A stretch of DNA of 64,000 bases from positions 869,001 through 933,000 of the forward strand of contig JACKCV010000001.1 in assembly GCA_020633825.1 (NCBI GenBank), written 5' to 3'. Both the position numbers and the translations under genes were made by a program. Within the stretch, counting starts at the first letter, position 1; each line of letters starts with the position of its first letter. The stretch comes from Fibrobacteria bacterium. GTDB lineage: Bacteria > Fibrobacterota > Fibrobacteria > UBA5070. The notes beneath the pieces were generated by a model, which made no database searches, was not told where the DNA came from, and worked only from the letters and a program-made list of their open reading frames with translations. Shown here one piece after another: positions 1-8,423 of the stretch.

Positions 1-235
1 GGCGACGCTTCGCTGGCCGCGTGGGGAGGCGCAGGTTCGCGGCCTCGAACGAAGGTTCGCGGCCGGTGGGTTGGTTTGCGGAATCGGGGAAGGTCGCGCG
101 GATTGGCGGCGACGCTTCGCTGGCCGCGTGGGGAGGCGCAGGTTCGCGTCCTCGGACGAAGGTTCGCGGCCGGTAGGTTGGTTTGCGAATGCAGGGAAGG
201 TCGCGCGGATTTGGCGGCGACGCTTCGCTGGCCGC
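1..235. repeat. Tandem repeat, about 107-108 bp unit, just over two copies
   Basis: The same block, starting GGCGACGCTTCGCTGGCCGC, begins at 1, 108 and 216, so the period is 107-108 bp. Copies one and two agree along almost their full length with a few substitutions; copy three breaks off after about 20 bases at the start of different sequence. The array probably continues to the left of the window. Reading frames through it are repeat artefacts and I do not call genes here. The core CGCTTCGCT also occurs, in inverted form, in the repeat array at 56183-56557. The role is unknown. Confidence 0.8.
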
Positions 236-366
236 TTCGATGCTCCGCAGGTTGCCCTTCGACAGGCCCAGGAACTGGTGTCTCGAAACCTGTGGAGTGC
301 GCGGGACGAGGGCTCGCGATCTAGGTTTGGGGCGTCGATGGTCCCTGATGCCCCGGTGGTTTGCGT

Positions 367-2085
367 ATGCTGAAGACTTGGTTCCGTTGGTGGTCGTTTG
401 GTGCGCGGAGGCTTCCCGTGATGGGAATTGCTCTGCATCTCCTCGTCCTGCCGAGTGCGGCGTTCCAGGATTGGTCCGGGTTTCGGTTCGGCACCAGGCC
501 CTCCGTGAAGGGCGCGGACAATTTTCCCTTTGCCGTGGCCTCCTTGGAGGGGGAGCGCTTGGTCGTGGCCGGGAGGAGTTTCGACTCGTCGTGTTGCCGG
601 TTCGATTCCGTTGGAGAGTTCGGGCCACCCCTCGCCTGGAGTGGTTCGGTACCGTTCATCGGATCGCTCGGGCGCGATGCGAGTGCGTGGAATCCGGACC
701 TTCAATGGGGGTATCGGCCGGGGCTGATGAGTCCAGGTTGGTGGGACTTGCAACCGGATGGGAGGGGAGGTCTCCTGGTTGTGGGAACCATCGCGGATAC
801 GGTGCTGTTCAATGGGACCCGCCGCATCGGATACGGATGGGATGCTCCGGACTCGACCGATGGGATGGATCGAGCAGCCATCCTGGCCCGAGGAGGTGGC
901 GGTGGGGTGGGGTTCGGATCCTGGGCCGACTCGGGGGTGGACCTTCGCCTGTTGCGTTTCGGTTCCGGGGTGGGAAGGTCCAGTGGGACACAGGTTTTGA
1001 ACAGCCCGTCGGGGCCGATCGTGATCGGTTCGTTCGAGGCGGACTCGCCCGGGGTTCTCTTCGAGGGGGTGGATTCCTTCGCCTTTCCCCGGGGGGCATC
1101 CTGCTTCGCCTTTCATGCGAATGGCGGAACAGGCGGCAAGTGGTTCGTTTCGGCTGCCTGTCGACCATTTGCCAGCCCGACGGCGGTGCTCGCCGGCGAC
1201 CATCTTTGGTTGGTCGCGAACGATTCCTTCCCCGGTCCCGCCAGTACGGTCGGGCCCTTGGACTCCCGGGGTGTTCGGCCAGGTTTGGCGCGCATCCATT
1301 CGGAAACGGGAAGGATGGAATTCCGGTATTTCCCCTTCGATTCCATGCAAGGAGCCATCGGCTCCATCGCCGGCGATGATGCGGGAAACTTGTTGCTGCA
1401 GGGCGATCAGTCGTCGGAGTTCGTTTTCGGAGGTGTCGCCCTGGCCCCGATTCCTGATACGGTCCAGGGAGGGGAAGACCTCGCTGTCGTGACGACCGGG
1501 TGGCTCGCCTTGCTCGATTCCGCCGGCCACCTTCGTCGGTTTCGTCAACTCCATGGCATCGAGAACATGGGTGGCTGGAAGGTTCGTCACGTGCCCGGCG
1601 CGGGATGGGTCGCCCTGGCTTGGGATCGTTGGGATCTGGTCGGCTGGGCTCGGCTCTACCTCTTCGATGACGACTTGGTGCTCCTCGACTCCTCTCCGCG
1701 TCTGCCCAGTGCCTTCGACATGGAGATCGGATCCGATGGAGAAATCCTCCTCACAGGAGCTGTTCGCGAAGGGCAACTCCTCCCCTCCTGGTTAAGGGGG
1801 GAAGGCAGCATGTGGGTGGCCTCGTGCCGATTCGGCGCCCCGGCGGGTGTGTCGCCGTTCGGGGGCGGCGTCGGAATGCCTCGATTGGTGCAGCGAGGAG
1901 ACCACCTGGTAGGGGTGGGGGATCTAAGGGACGAAATGCTGGTGAAAGGGTTCGATCTGCTGGGCAATCGGATCTTCCAAGGGCCGTTGGCTCGGGGCGC
2001 CAGGGTGGCCTTGCCTCGTGGAACCTCCATCTGGGTGGTCGAACATCCGGGCGCGAGGACGGTTCTCCGGGCGACCTTGCCCTAG
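367..2085 (+). CDS. Exported protein of unknown function with sorting-like C-terminus
   Basis: A 572-residue protein with no family I recognise. The ATG at 367 gives a convincing signal peptide: a basic stretch with KTWFRWWSFGARR followed by a hydrophobic run ending near LPSAAF. A TTG two codons upstream (361) is an alternative start. The body is rich in Gly, Asp, Trp and Ser with repeated short beta-like blocks, as in beta-propeller or surface proteins, but no repeat is clear enough to name. The last 50 residues contain GFDLLGNRIFQGPL followed by a strand-like end, resembling type IX secretion-style sorting tails seen in Fibrobacterota and Bacteroidota. The TAG stop lies inside the CTAG target of the downstream IS1182-family element, so the insertion left the protein intact. 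Exported location is likely; function is unknown. Confidence 0.7.
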   Translation: MLKTWFRWWSFGARRLPVMGIALHLLVLPSAAFQDWSGFRFGTRPSVKGADNFPFAVASLEGERLVVAGRSFDSSCCRFDSVGEFGPPLAWSGSVPFIGSLGRDASAWNPDLQWGYRPGLMSPGWWDLQPDGRGGLLVVGTIADTVLFNGTRRIGYGWDAPDSTDGMDRAAILARGGGGGVGFGSWADSGVDLRLLRFGSGVGRSSGTQVLNSPSGPIVIGSFEADSPGVLFEGVDSFAFPRGASCFAFHANGGTGGKWFVSAACRPFASPTAVLAGDHLWLVANDSFPGPASTVGPLDSRGVRPGLARIHSETGRMEFRYFPFDSMQGAIGSIAGDDAGNLLLQGDQSSEFVFGGVALAPIPDTVQGGEDLAVVTTGWLALLDSAGHLRRFRQLHGIENMGGWKVRHVPGAGWVALAWDRWDLVGWARLYLFDDDLVLLDSSPRLPSAFDMEIGSDGEILLTGAVREGQLLPSWLRGEGSMWVASCRFGAPAGVSPFGGGVGMPRLVQRGDHLVGVGDLRDEMLVKGFDLLGNRIFQGPLARGARVALPRGTSIWVVEHPGARTVLRATLP

Positions 2086-2106
2086 GAGTCTGCGCGGCAG
2101 AAGGGA

Positions 2107-2135
2107 ATCCCGGGCGAATTTGATTCGCCCGGGAT
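2107..2135 (+). terminator. Hairpin at IS1182 left end, ahead of transposase
   Basis: A perfect 13-bp stem (ATCCCGGGCGAAT with its complement) closes a 3-nt loop, ending 10 nt before the transposase start codon. Hairpins here in insertion sequences commonly limit read-in from outside promoters or hide the ribosome-binding site; no T-tract follows, so sequestration is as likely as termination. Confidence 0.55.
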
Positions 2136-2145
2136 AGTTTGTGGC

Positions 2146-3480
2146 ATGTCCTCGAGCTACCTGCCGTATCGACCTGCAGATCCCCTGCTCCTTCCTCCGA
2201 GTCTCCAGGAATGGCTCCCCTCGGACCATCTCTCACACTTCATTTCTGACACGGTCGACCAGCTGGATCTTTCGTCGTTCCACGAGGCCTACGACCTGAC
2301 GCGCCGTGGAAACCAGCCCTACCATCCGACGATGATGGTGAAGATCCTCCTGTACGCCTACAGCACGGGAGTGTTCTCGTCCCGACGGATCGCCCGCTGC
2401 CTCCGTGAGGATGTGGCCTTTCGATCTCTTGCCGCTGGCAACTACCCGGCGCATCGGACCATCTGCGACTTCCGCAACAACCATCTGAAGTCTCTGGAAT
2501 CGCTGTTCGTGCAGGTGGTGGGCATCGCCCGGGAGTGCAAGATTGTGCGCTTAGGTACGGTCGCCATCGACGGCACGAAGATCCAGGCCAACGCATCCCG
2601 CCACAAGGCCATGAGCTACGGCCGGATGCTGGAGGCGGAGAAGGCTCTTCAGCAGCAGATCCAGGACCTCCTGCGCAAGGCCGAAGCAGTGGACTGTTCC
2701 GAGTTCGGCAAGGATGAGTCGGAGACATCCCTTCCGGAGGAGCTCGCCCATCGCCGCAAGCGCTTGGAAACGATCCAGGCGGCCAAGCAGCGCTTGGAGG
2801 AACGCCAGCGCGAGATGGATCGCGCCAAGGGGCGTGACGAGGACGACGAGCGCAAGCCACGCGGCAAGGATGGGCGTCCCAAGGGAGGCAAGTACGCACG
2901 CGATTTCGGCGTCCCCGCGGATTCGTCTCAGGAGAGCTTCACCGACCCGCAGAGCCGGATCATGCCGCACAGCGGAGGGAACTTCGAGTACTCGTACAAT
3001 TGCCAGGCGGCTGTGGACCGCGACTCGCGCATCATCGTGGCTGCGGCGGCCACCAACTGCCCGGGCGATGCCGGACAGTTGGTGTCGATGGTGCATGCGG
3101 TCCAGGATGTAACTGCACAAAACCCCAAGAAGGTCCTTGCCGACGCGGGTTATCGCAGCGAAGCGGCGTTCACCCAATTGGAGGCGGAGAAGATCCGAGC
3201 AGTCGTTGCGCTGGGGCGGGATGGGAAGGAGCCTCGGAGCATCGATCCGAAGAAGCTTCCGGCCTCGCGTCGGATGGCAAGGCGCATGTCGAGCCTGAAA
3301 GGGAAGGCGGACTACAAGGAACGCAAATGGATCGTCGAGCCCGTCTTCGGATGGGCAAAACGAGCCTTGGGATTCCGCCAGATGAGCATGCGAGGATTGG
3401 AGAAGGCGTCCGCCGAGTGGAAACTCGTGTGCACAGCGCTCAATCTCAGGAGGATGAACGTGCTGAGAATGGCGACTTGA
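2146..3480 (+). CDS. IS1182-family transposase
   Basis: A 444-residue DDE transposase of the IS1182 group. The N-terminal region has the family pattern of a Pro-rich start followed by a helical DNA-binding part (YHPTMMVKILLYAYSTG, residues about 60-76). The catalytic core includes VAIDGTKIQANAS (first Asp, about residue 141), a basic coiled-coil insert, VLADAGYRSE (second Asp, about residue 335) and the C-terminal block with EPVFGWAKRALGFRQ (catalytic Glu, about residue 396). Length is normal for the family, with no frameshift. It is the only gene in the element. The start at 2146 sits just after the left-end hairpin. Function (cut-and-paste transposition) follows from family membership. Confidence 0.92.
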   Translation: MSSSYLPYRPADPLLLPPSLQEWLPSDHLSHFISDTVDQLDLSSFHEAYDLTRRGNQPYHPTMMVKILLYAYSTGVFSSRRIARCLREDVAFRSLAAGNYPAHRTICDFRNNHLKSLESLFVQVVGIARECKIVRLGTVAIDGTKIQANASRHKAMSYGRMLEAEKALQQQIQDLLRKAEAVDCSEFGKDESETSLPEELAHRRKRLETIQAAKQRLEERQREMDRAKGRDEDDERKPRGKDGRPKGGKYARDFGVPADSSQESFTDPQSRIMPHSGGNFEYSYNCQAAVDRDSRIIVAAAATNCPGDAGQLVSMVHAVQDVTAQNPKKVLADAGYRSEAAFTQLEAEKIRAVVALGRDGKEPRSIDPKKLPASRRMARRMSSLKGKADYKERKWIVEPVFGWAKRALGFRQMSMRGLEKASAEWKLVCTALNLRRMNVLRMAT

Positions 3481-3540
3481 GGTGATCCATGGCGCCAATG
3501 GACCGGACAGGGCGATGATCTGCGCTGAAGCAACCATCTA

Positions 3541-3571
3541 AGGGACATCCGCCGTCAAGGAGGATGTCCCT
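3541..3571 (+). terminator. Hairpin after IS1182 transposase
   Basis: AGGGACATCC and its complement form a 10-bp stem around an 11-nt loop, 60 nt after the transposase stop and inside the right end of the element. No T-tract follows. It probably terminates or stabilises the transposase transcript. Confidence 0.5.
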
Positions 3572-3814
3572 CACCGGAATGATTCCTCGCGGCAGAAAAA
3601 TCTGCCGCGCAGACTCCTAGCCTGGGAGGCGCGGCAGGGCGGGGAGCGCCTCGTGCGGCATGTGGTGAGGCCATGATCCTCGGATGGGAGGCGGAGGATG
3701 GGAATTCCGGTGCTTGGCCGGTTCCCGCGCGAGATATGTCGTTTCGGAGTGTGCGGTCGGAGTATGTTGGCGATACCCGCCCGGCATTTGGACGGCTTTT
3801 CCAGGAGTCGTCCC

Positions 3815-3964
3815 ATGGGTGACAAAGTCATCAAGAAGAACGTCAAGGCGCATCCGAGCAACGAGAAGCATCTGGCCGCCAAGGCCCTCAAGGTGCGCCA
3901 GGCCGCGGAAGCCCAGGCGGCGGCCAAGCCAGGTGCGAAGCCTTCGGGCAAGGGTGGTCGGTAG
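3815..3964 (+). CDS. Small basic Lys/Ala-rich protein (49 aa)
   Basis: A 49-residue protein beginning MGDKVIKKNVKAHPSN and ending in an Ala/Pro/Lys/Gly-rich tail. I chose the ATG at 3815 because an AGGAG lies 7 nt upstream; the frame is open further upstream but that part looks non-coding. It is very basic and probably a disordered nucleic-acid-binding protein, with no family recognised. It lies 130 bp upstream of the DUF116 gene on the same strand. A short G+C-rich inverted repeat (3965-3980) follows the stop directly. It is supported by its ribosome-binding site and plausible composition only, so it could be spurious. Confidence 0.5.
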   Translation: MGDKVIKKNVKAHPSNEKHLAAKALKVRQAAEAQAAAKPGAKPSGKGGR

Positions 3965-4094
3965 CCGGAGCGCTCTCCGGACTTTCCCGCGAAAAAAAAA
4001 CGGTTTCGCGGTGACAGTTTGGCGGCTCGGGGGTGTTTCAGGAGAAGGCGGATCGTCGCCGTCCCTTGAAACCCGCATCGAGGACAATATTCCC

Positions 4095-5249
4095 ATGGCT
4101 TCGCTTTCGACCATCACCCCCCCGATCCCGCGCCCCTACGATCTGGAGATCTCCGACCCCGAGGAGTTTCGGAGGGCGCTTTCCGGATTGGCCCAAGACT
4201 TCCTGCGCGACCTCGAGCCCATCGCGGGAGACCAGATCGACGGCCACGTCGCCCTGCTGTCCTCCGGGGAGGAGGACGCGATCCGTTCGCGCGGGGAGTA
4301 CGCCGTCGAGTTGTTGTCCTTCGGACTTCTGCGTCGGGAGTACGGAGCGCTGTGCAGAGGCACCTCCGATGATATACTCCTCCGACTCGCCCACCTCTGG
4401 GAGGTTCGCTCCATCGATGCCTCCCGGAAGGTCGAGGCGGATCGGGAGCGCGGCCACCTCTTTCGGGAGATCCTCTCCTACCCGGACGGAAGCGTGGAGG
4501 ATGGGGACGACGAACGGCTCGTGGAGTGGCTCGCGGCCACCGGGGAGTTCGTGCAGGAGGCGATGCGGTTGCGACTGTGGTTGCGCACCGGGGAAGTGTT
4601 CGGAATGGACGGAATCCGGCAGGCCGCAGATGGCCTCGCCGAGTGGTTCCTCCCCCGGGCGGCCACGGCCTTGGGGCGATGGACCACAGGCGTGGAGGCC
4701 TTCCGCGAGGCGGTGATGGGAAGCGGGGAGGCGCGGGAGGATCTCTTCCTGGTGACGCGGCGCGAGGCCCTGTACCATCTGAACATGCTGGGTTCGGAGG
4801 TGATGAACCACGGCTTCCTGCCGGGGTATTCGCATCGTCCGGGTCGGGTGGTCCTGGTGCCGGGGTGCATGAGGGCCCGGGAGGAATCCGCCTGCCGCGC
4901 ACGGAGGAATGGACTCGACATCACCTGTTCCCGCTGCCACGGAGAGTGCGAGGTGGCGGCTCTGGATCGCCTGGGGGAGAGCCACGGGTTCCGGGTGTTC
5001 GTGGTGCCCCACGCCTCCACCTTCACGGCCTGGCTCCGGCACTGGACCCACGACGATCAGACCGCCCTGATCGCCATCGCCTGTCCCTTGCACCTGGTCA
5101 CGGGAGGGTACGAGATGCGCGACCTGGGGTTGGAGGCGCAATGCCTGATGTTGCAGTTCAGCGGTTGCCGGCGGCATTGGGTTCCCGGAGGGGTCCCCAC
5201 GCGGGTGGATCGAGCGCATCTGCTGGAGGTGGTGCGGCGCGGGACCTGA
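4095..5249 (+). CDS. DUF116 family protein
   Basis: A 384-residue protein with a C-terminal DUF116-like region (about residues 255-380). The family's cysteine-rich pattern is visible: VPGCMR, then two closely spaced Cys in CSRCHGEC, then IACPLHLVTGGYEM and finally SGCRRHW near the end. The conserved cysteines suggest a metal or Fe-S site, but no activity is established for the family. The N-terminal 250 residues are helical and charged with no recognisable domain; they may be lineage-specific. The ATG at 4095 is chosen over the longer open frame because the upstream part reads as intergenic and low complexity. It is convergent with the dioxygenase gene at 5316-6119. Confidence 0.75.
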   Translation: MASLSTITPPIPRPYDLEISDPEEFRRALSGLAQDFLRDLEPIAGDQIDGHVALLSSGEEDAIRSRGEYAVELLSFGLLRREYGALCRGTSDDILLRLAHLWEVRSIDASRKVEADRERGHLFREILSYPDGSVEDGDDERLVEWLAATGEFVQEAMRLRLWLRTGEVFGMDGIRQAADGLAEWFLPRAATALGRWTTGVEAFREAVMGSGEAREDLFLVTRREALYHLNMLGSEVMNHGFLPGYSHRPGRVVLVPGCMRAREESACRARRNGLDITCSRCHGECEVAALDRLGESHGFRVFVVPHASTFTAWLRHWTHDDQTALIAIACPLHLVTGGYEMRDLGLEAQCLMLQFSGCRRHWVPGGVPTRVDRAHLLEVVRRGT

Positions 5250-5315
5250 GCCCCCCTGCGGTGCACCGAGACTCCGAACGCGGCGTCGGGAGGACTACCG
5301 ACCCCAGGAATTCCT

Positions 5316-6119
5316 TCAGGCCGGGCTCGATTCGCCGGACCATTCCACCGAGAGCATGGAAAGGCATCCCCCGTCGAGACCCTCCACCGGAAAGCTCGTG
5401 TGGTCGGAGGAATCCGTGGCGCCGTAGGCGACCAGCAGAGGGCGCCAATGGTCGGGGGTGGGATGGGCCAAACGCCCCTCGGGGGATTTCTCCAGCGCGG
5501 CGAGGGTCTTCTCGTCCCTGCCGAGCAAGGCCTCCCGCACCGACGATTCGAAGCGCGGAGCCCATTCGTTTCCCCCCGCCGAGCGGGACATGGCTCGGAA
5601 GAAGGCTCCGAGGTTGTGGGTGACATTGCCCGAAGCGACCAGGAGGACGCCTTCCTCGCGCAAGGGGGCGAGGGTCTTTCCCAAGTGGATGTGCCCGGCG
5701 GGGTCGGTGCGTGCATCGAGGGACAGTTGGACCACCGGAATGTCCGCACCGGGGAACAGGTGGACAAGAACCGACCATGTTCCGTGGTCGAGCCCCCATT
5801 CCTCCGTGGGGAGCGCTCCCTCCACGAGTTCGGCGATCCTCGCGGCGAGAGAGGGCGATCCGGGCGCGGAGTAGTTCACGGCGTGCAGTTCCGGGGGGAA
5901 CCCTCCGAAGTCGTGGATGGTGGGAGGGGTTTGCTGCGCGGTGGCATGGATTCCATCGGTCCACCAGTGCGCGGAGATGGCCAGGATGGCTTTGGGGCGC
6001 GGGAGTCTTCGCCCCCAGGAGCGCCAACCACGGGACCACTCGGTGTCCTGGACGGCGTTCATCGGGTTTCCGTGTCCCGCGAACAGGACGGGAAGTCGTG
6101 TGGATCCAGGGGTGTTCAT
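5316..6119 (-). CDS. ygiD: LigB/DODA-type extradiol dioxygenase family protein
   Basis: A 267-residue protein of the 4,5-DOPA-extradiol-dioxygenase-like group of the LigB superfamily (YgiD/DODA). Expected metal-site blocks are present in order: LFAGHGNPMNA at the N-terminus, ISAHWW (about residue 48), VASGNVTHNLG (about residue 165) and a late His in TPDHWRPLL. Length matches the family (about 260). These enzymes open catechol-type rings using one non-haem metal; the physiological substrate in most bacteria is unknown. The ATG at 6119 directly precedes the conserved LPVLFAGHG block and has a GGGAGG about 12 nt upstream. The gene is convergent with the DUF116 gene and downstream of a small exported protein. 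Confidence 0.87.
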   Translation of the reverse strand: MNTPGSTRLPVLFAGHGNPMNAVQDTEWSRGWRSWGRRLPRPKAILAISAHWWTDGIHATAQQTPPTIHDFGGFPPELHAVNYSAPGSPSLAARIAELVEGALPTEEWGLDHGTWSVLVHLFPGADIPVVQLSLDARTDPAGHIHLGKTLAPLREEGVLLVASGNVTHNLGAFFRAMSRSAGGNEWAPRFESSVREALLGRDEKTLAALEKSPEGRLAHPTPDHWRPLLVAYGATDSSDHTSFPVEGLDGGCLSMLSVEWSGESSPA

Positions 6120-6267
6120 GTCGGAGCGATCCTCCCGGTGGGTGAAGATCCACAACCTACAAGGAGGAGGGACGCGTCGGCTTCCGAGGGGCGGCGGGAG
6201 CCCGGTCGCCAGCCGGGTCTCGGGGTGCGACGGGGGCTCGCGGGGATTTTCCTGCGGTCGCGACCGG

Positions 6268-6693
6268 TCAGCGACGCAGCGGTTCGTGTTTCCAGGCGCG
6301 TTTGGGGCATTGGACCTCCTGCTGGAGGGGGTAGGCGTCCAGCAGGGGTTGGATGAGGGCCATGGCCGAGTCCTTCTCGGCATCGGTTCCGAAGATGGAG
6401 AAGCAGGCGAGGAAGATTCCCGAACGATCGTAGTAGCAGACCGGTCCGTCGAGGATGCCGTCGTGGCGGAGGAATCCGCCCAGGTCGCCTTGGGCGTTGC
6501 GCACGGATTGCAGGTGGGGACGGCTGCCGGGGAGCGGACTACCGAGATCCTGGCAGAGACTCCGGTGGACGGTTTCCGGTACGGGAGGCCAGGCCGTGGA
6601 ATCCGCCGAGGCGTCCGTATCGGAGGAGGCCAGGCAAGTTCCCGCGAGCAGGAGAAGGAGGGGGAGGAGCCGGAAGGTGAGGTGCATGGGCAT
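6268..6693 (-). CDS. Small exported protein of unknown function
   Basis: A 141-residue protein with a clear signal peptide: a short basic start, then LLPLLLLLAGTCLASS. The Cys in LAGTC is preceded by Thr, a poor lipobox, so standard signal peptidase I cleavage is more likely than lipidation. The mature part is about 115 residues with three Cys (in SLCQDL, VCYYDR and VQCPKRAW), which could form disulfides in the periplasm. I recognise no family. Two Met codons (1 and 3) are possible starts. It lies 55 bp downstream of the BNR_4 gene on the same strand and may be cotranscribed. Confidence 0.6.
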   Translation of the reverse strand: MPMHLTFRLLPLLLLLAGTCLASSDTDASADSTAWPPVPETVHRSLCQDLGSPLPGSRPHLQSVRNAQGDLGGFLRHDGILDGPVCYYDRSGIFLACFSIFGTDAEKDSAMALIQPLLDAYPLQQEVQCPKRAWKHEPLRR

Positions 6694-6748
6694 TCGGGGG
6701 AAGCGGGGGAATGGGGGTGCCGGGGCGCGGTCGTTCGCCCGGTGTACC

Positions 6749-8185
6749 TCAGGGGGATGGCGGGGGAGGGGGAAACGTTGCGAGGGACGAGATGCCTTCG
6801 GCGGCCGGGACGCGCCGTCCGGCGAGATCGTAGGTGTTTCCGGGAACCCCCAAGCGTACCGGCGAGTTCGAGCGATCCGCGGCGGTGGGCGGTGTCGGCG
6901 GAATCCATTCGAGGATGGTCACGGGTTGGGGCTCCAGCTCCACGCTGGTCTCCCCGTCGCCCTGGCCGGCCCGTTGTACGTACAGGTCCAGGATGCGGGA
7001 GCGATTCCAGAGGTCGGTGTCGAAGCTCGGCTCCCAACTGTCGACCGGCGTGTCGGTGAGGTCGGAAACCGTCCATCGGTCGCCTGCGAGGTTGGTGGTC
7101 GCCAGCAGGGAGACCTTGGATCCGCGCTCCACGTCGCGAAACACCATGTAGGCGGCGACCGAGTCGCGCGAGGCGTCGATCATCAATTGCGGACGGGAGA
7201 TGGGGATCTTCTTGGTGCCCACGCCGCTGAGGGAGAACGCCGTGGTGCGCCGGGAGATCTGGGTGGTCTTCCAGGTGCTGCCGTCGTGGTACACCAGGCG
7301 GTATTGGGGCACGCTGGAGCCCGCGTCGCGCCAGTAGGTGGCGATGTACGGGCGGCTCTTCTCGTCGCTGGCCATGGAGGTCTGGTTGATCAGTTCGCTG
7401 TTCTGGGGGATCTTCAGGGCGTATTCGGCGGTGGATGCGTTGATGGGGATCTGGTATCTGGTGCCGTCGCTCTTCTCCCAGGTGAGGCCTCCGTCCCGGG
7501 AACGGGCGTAGCACATGTCGTGGTTGGATGCCACGTCGGCGGTCTCGCGCCACACCCACGAGACATGGAGCACGCCTTGGCCGTCCAGATGCGCCTGCCA
7601 ATAGGCATTGCGGGCCCCTTGCCCGTCGATCAGCCGATCGTGGATGCGTTTCCAGGTGCGGGTTTTCAGGTCGTAGCGGTTGATCACCAGGTCGCCGTTG
7701 CCGGAGCTGCCGCTGCGGTACAGGAACAACAGGTCGCCGCCGGGGAGCCGGAAGAACTGGGGATAGGTGGTGTTCGATTCGAGGGTCCCCACGGGGGAGG
7801 ATTCGGCACCCATGTCGAGGCCGCCCGGAGTGGTGGACTTGCAGTAGCGCATCTTCGAGGAATGCATGTCCCACGACATGTGCAGGTATCCGTCGCCATC
7901 GGGGAGGATGCTGATGGTGTTGTGGGCATCGGTGACGGTGCCGGAATGCTGGGTGGCCTTGGTTTCCCAGGTGGTGCTCCCCAGGGCGCGTTTGGCGACC
8001 ACGACCTTTCCATCGCCGTCGTAGAACGCCGTGTACTGGGTTTGTCCGAGGGTCGCCACGGAATTGCCGCGGAACACGGGAACGTTCACCGAATTCCTGG
8101 CCCATCCCTTCACGGGAAGGGTGGAGGTTTGAGCTTGCGAAAGCGCGACGAGGGCGAGGAGGACCGCGAGGCTGCGAAGGAACAT
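6749..8185 (-). CDS. Exported BNR_4 beta-propeller protein, possible polysaccharide lyase or hydrolase
   Basis: A 478-residue protein with a signal peptide (MFLRSLAVLLALVALSQAQ) and a BNR_4-type beta-propeller. The propeller is shown by AYFDGDGK-like strand turns, the run from DAHNTISILPDGDGYLH to SWDMH, and the Asp-box-like block SRDGGLTWEKSDG. Proteins of this group include ulvan and other polyuronate lyases and uncharacterised glycoside-active enzymes; the paired His/Asn and Tyr/Arg blocks fit such an active site, but the substrate cannot be read. The tail begins like a sorting domain (TYDLAGRRVPA) but ends after about 25 more residues in a Pro-rich stretch, shorter than in the other exported enzymes here. 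Truncation or divergence is possible. Confidence 0.78.
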   Translation of the reverse strand: MFLRSLAVLLALVALSQAQTSTLPVKGWARNSVNVPVFRGNSVATLGQTQYTAFYDGDGKVVVAKRALGSTTWETKATQHSGTVTDAHNTISILPDGDGYLHMSWDMHSSKMRYCKSTTPGGLDMGAESSPVGTLESNTTYPQFFRLPGGDLLFLYRSGSSGNGDLVINRYDLKTRTWKRIHDRLIDGQGARNAYWQAHLDGQGVLHVSWVWRETADVASNHDMCYARSRDGGLTWEKSDGTRYQIPINASTAEYALKIPQNSELINQTSMASDEKSRPYIATYWRDAGSSVPQYRLVYHDGSTWKTTQISRRTTAFSLSGVGTKKIPISRPQLMIDASRDSVAAYMVFRDVERGSKVSLLATTNLAGDRWTVSDLTDTPVDSWEPSFDTDLWNRSRILDLYVQRAGQGDGETSVELEPQPVTILEWIPPTPPTAADRSNSPVRLGVPGNTYDLAGRRVPAAEGISSLATFPPPPPSP

Positions 8186-8423
8186 GGGTCCAAGTTACCT
8201 CCGGCGAACCCGCTCGATGCGACGATTCCGAACCTGAGCCCGGCTTGGCCGCAGGGGAGGGCACCTCCTTCCCGGGGATGCCCTACGGTATGACCGCCGG
8301 GAAGGACCGGGCCGCTGCGGGCTCGCGGAGTCCCGCTCGGCCGCCGCCGAACGGACGGAATCCGGGCCGAGTCCGTGTTCGGCGCGTCGGGCCGACGGCC
8401 CCCCTGCGCGTCCCTGGTGCGGA

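Larger units (their letters stand above)
2086..3616 (+). mobile_element. IS1182-family insertion sequence with CTAG flanks
   Basis: The ends form a perfect 20-bp inverted repeat when the flanking CTAG is included: CTAGGAGTCTGCGCGGCAGA at 2082-2101 pairs with its complement at 3601-3620. CTAG (2082-2085 and 3617-3620) is either a 4-bp target duplication or part of the terminal repeat; being self-complementary, it cannot be resolved by eye. The element carries one transposase gene (2146-3480) and a strong hairpin just inside each end. It looks complete and intact. Confidence 0.88.

Noticed and set aside
183..1379. A 398-residue Arg/Gly-rich open frame
   Set aside because: It overlaps the exported protein gene in another frame and has the composition of a high-G+C shadow frame; the 367-2085 frame has a signal peptide and a sensible composition.
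3965..4016. Rho-independent terminator after the small basic gene
   Set aside because: A CCGGAG/CTCCGG stem and a second stem around an A-run exist, but there is no T-tract on the coding strand, so I did not list it as a feature.
6268..6693. Lipoprotein
   Set aside because: The Cys in LAGTC has Thr before it, which does not fit the lipobox; ordinary export is more likely.
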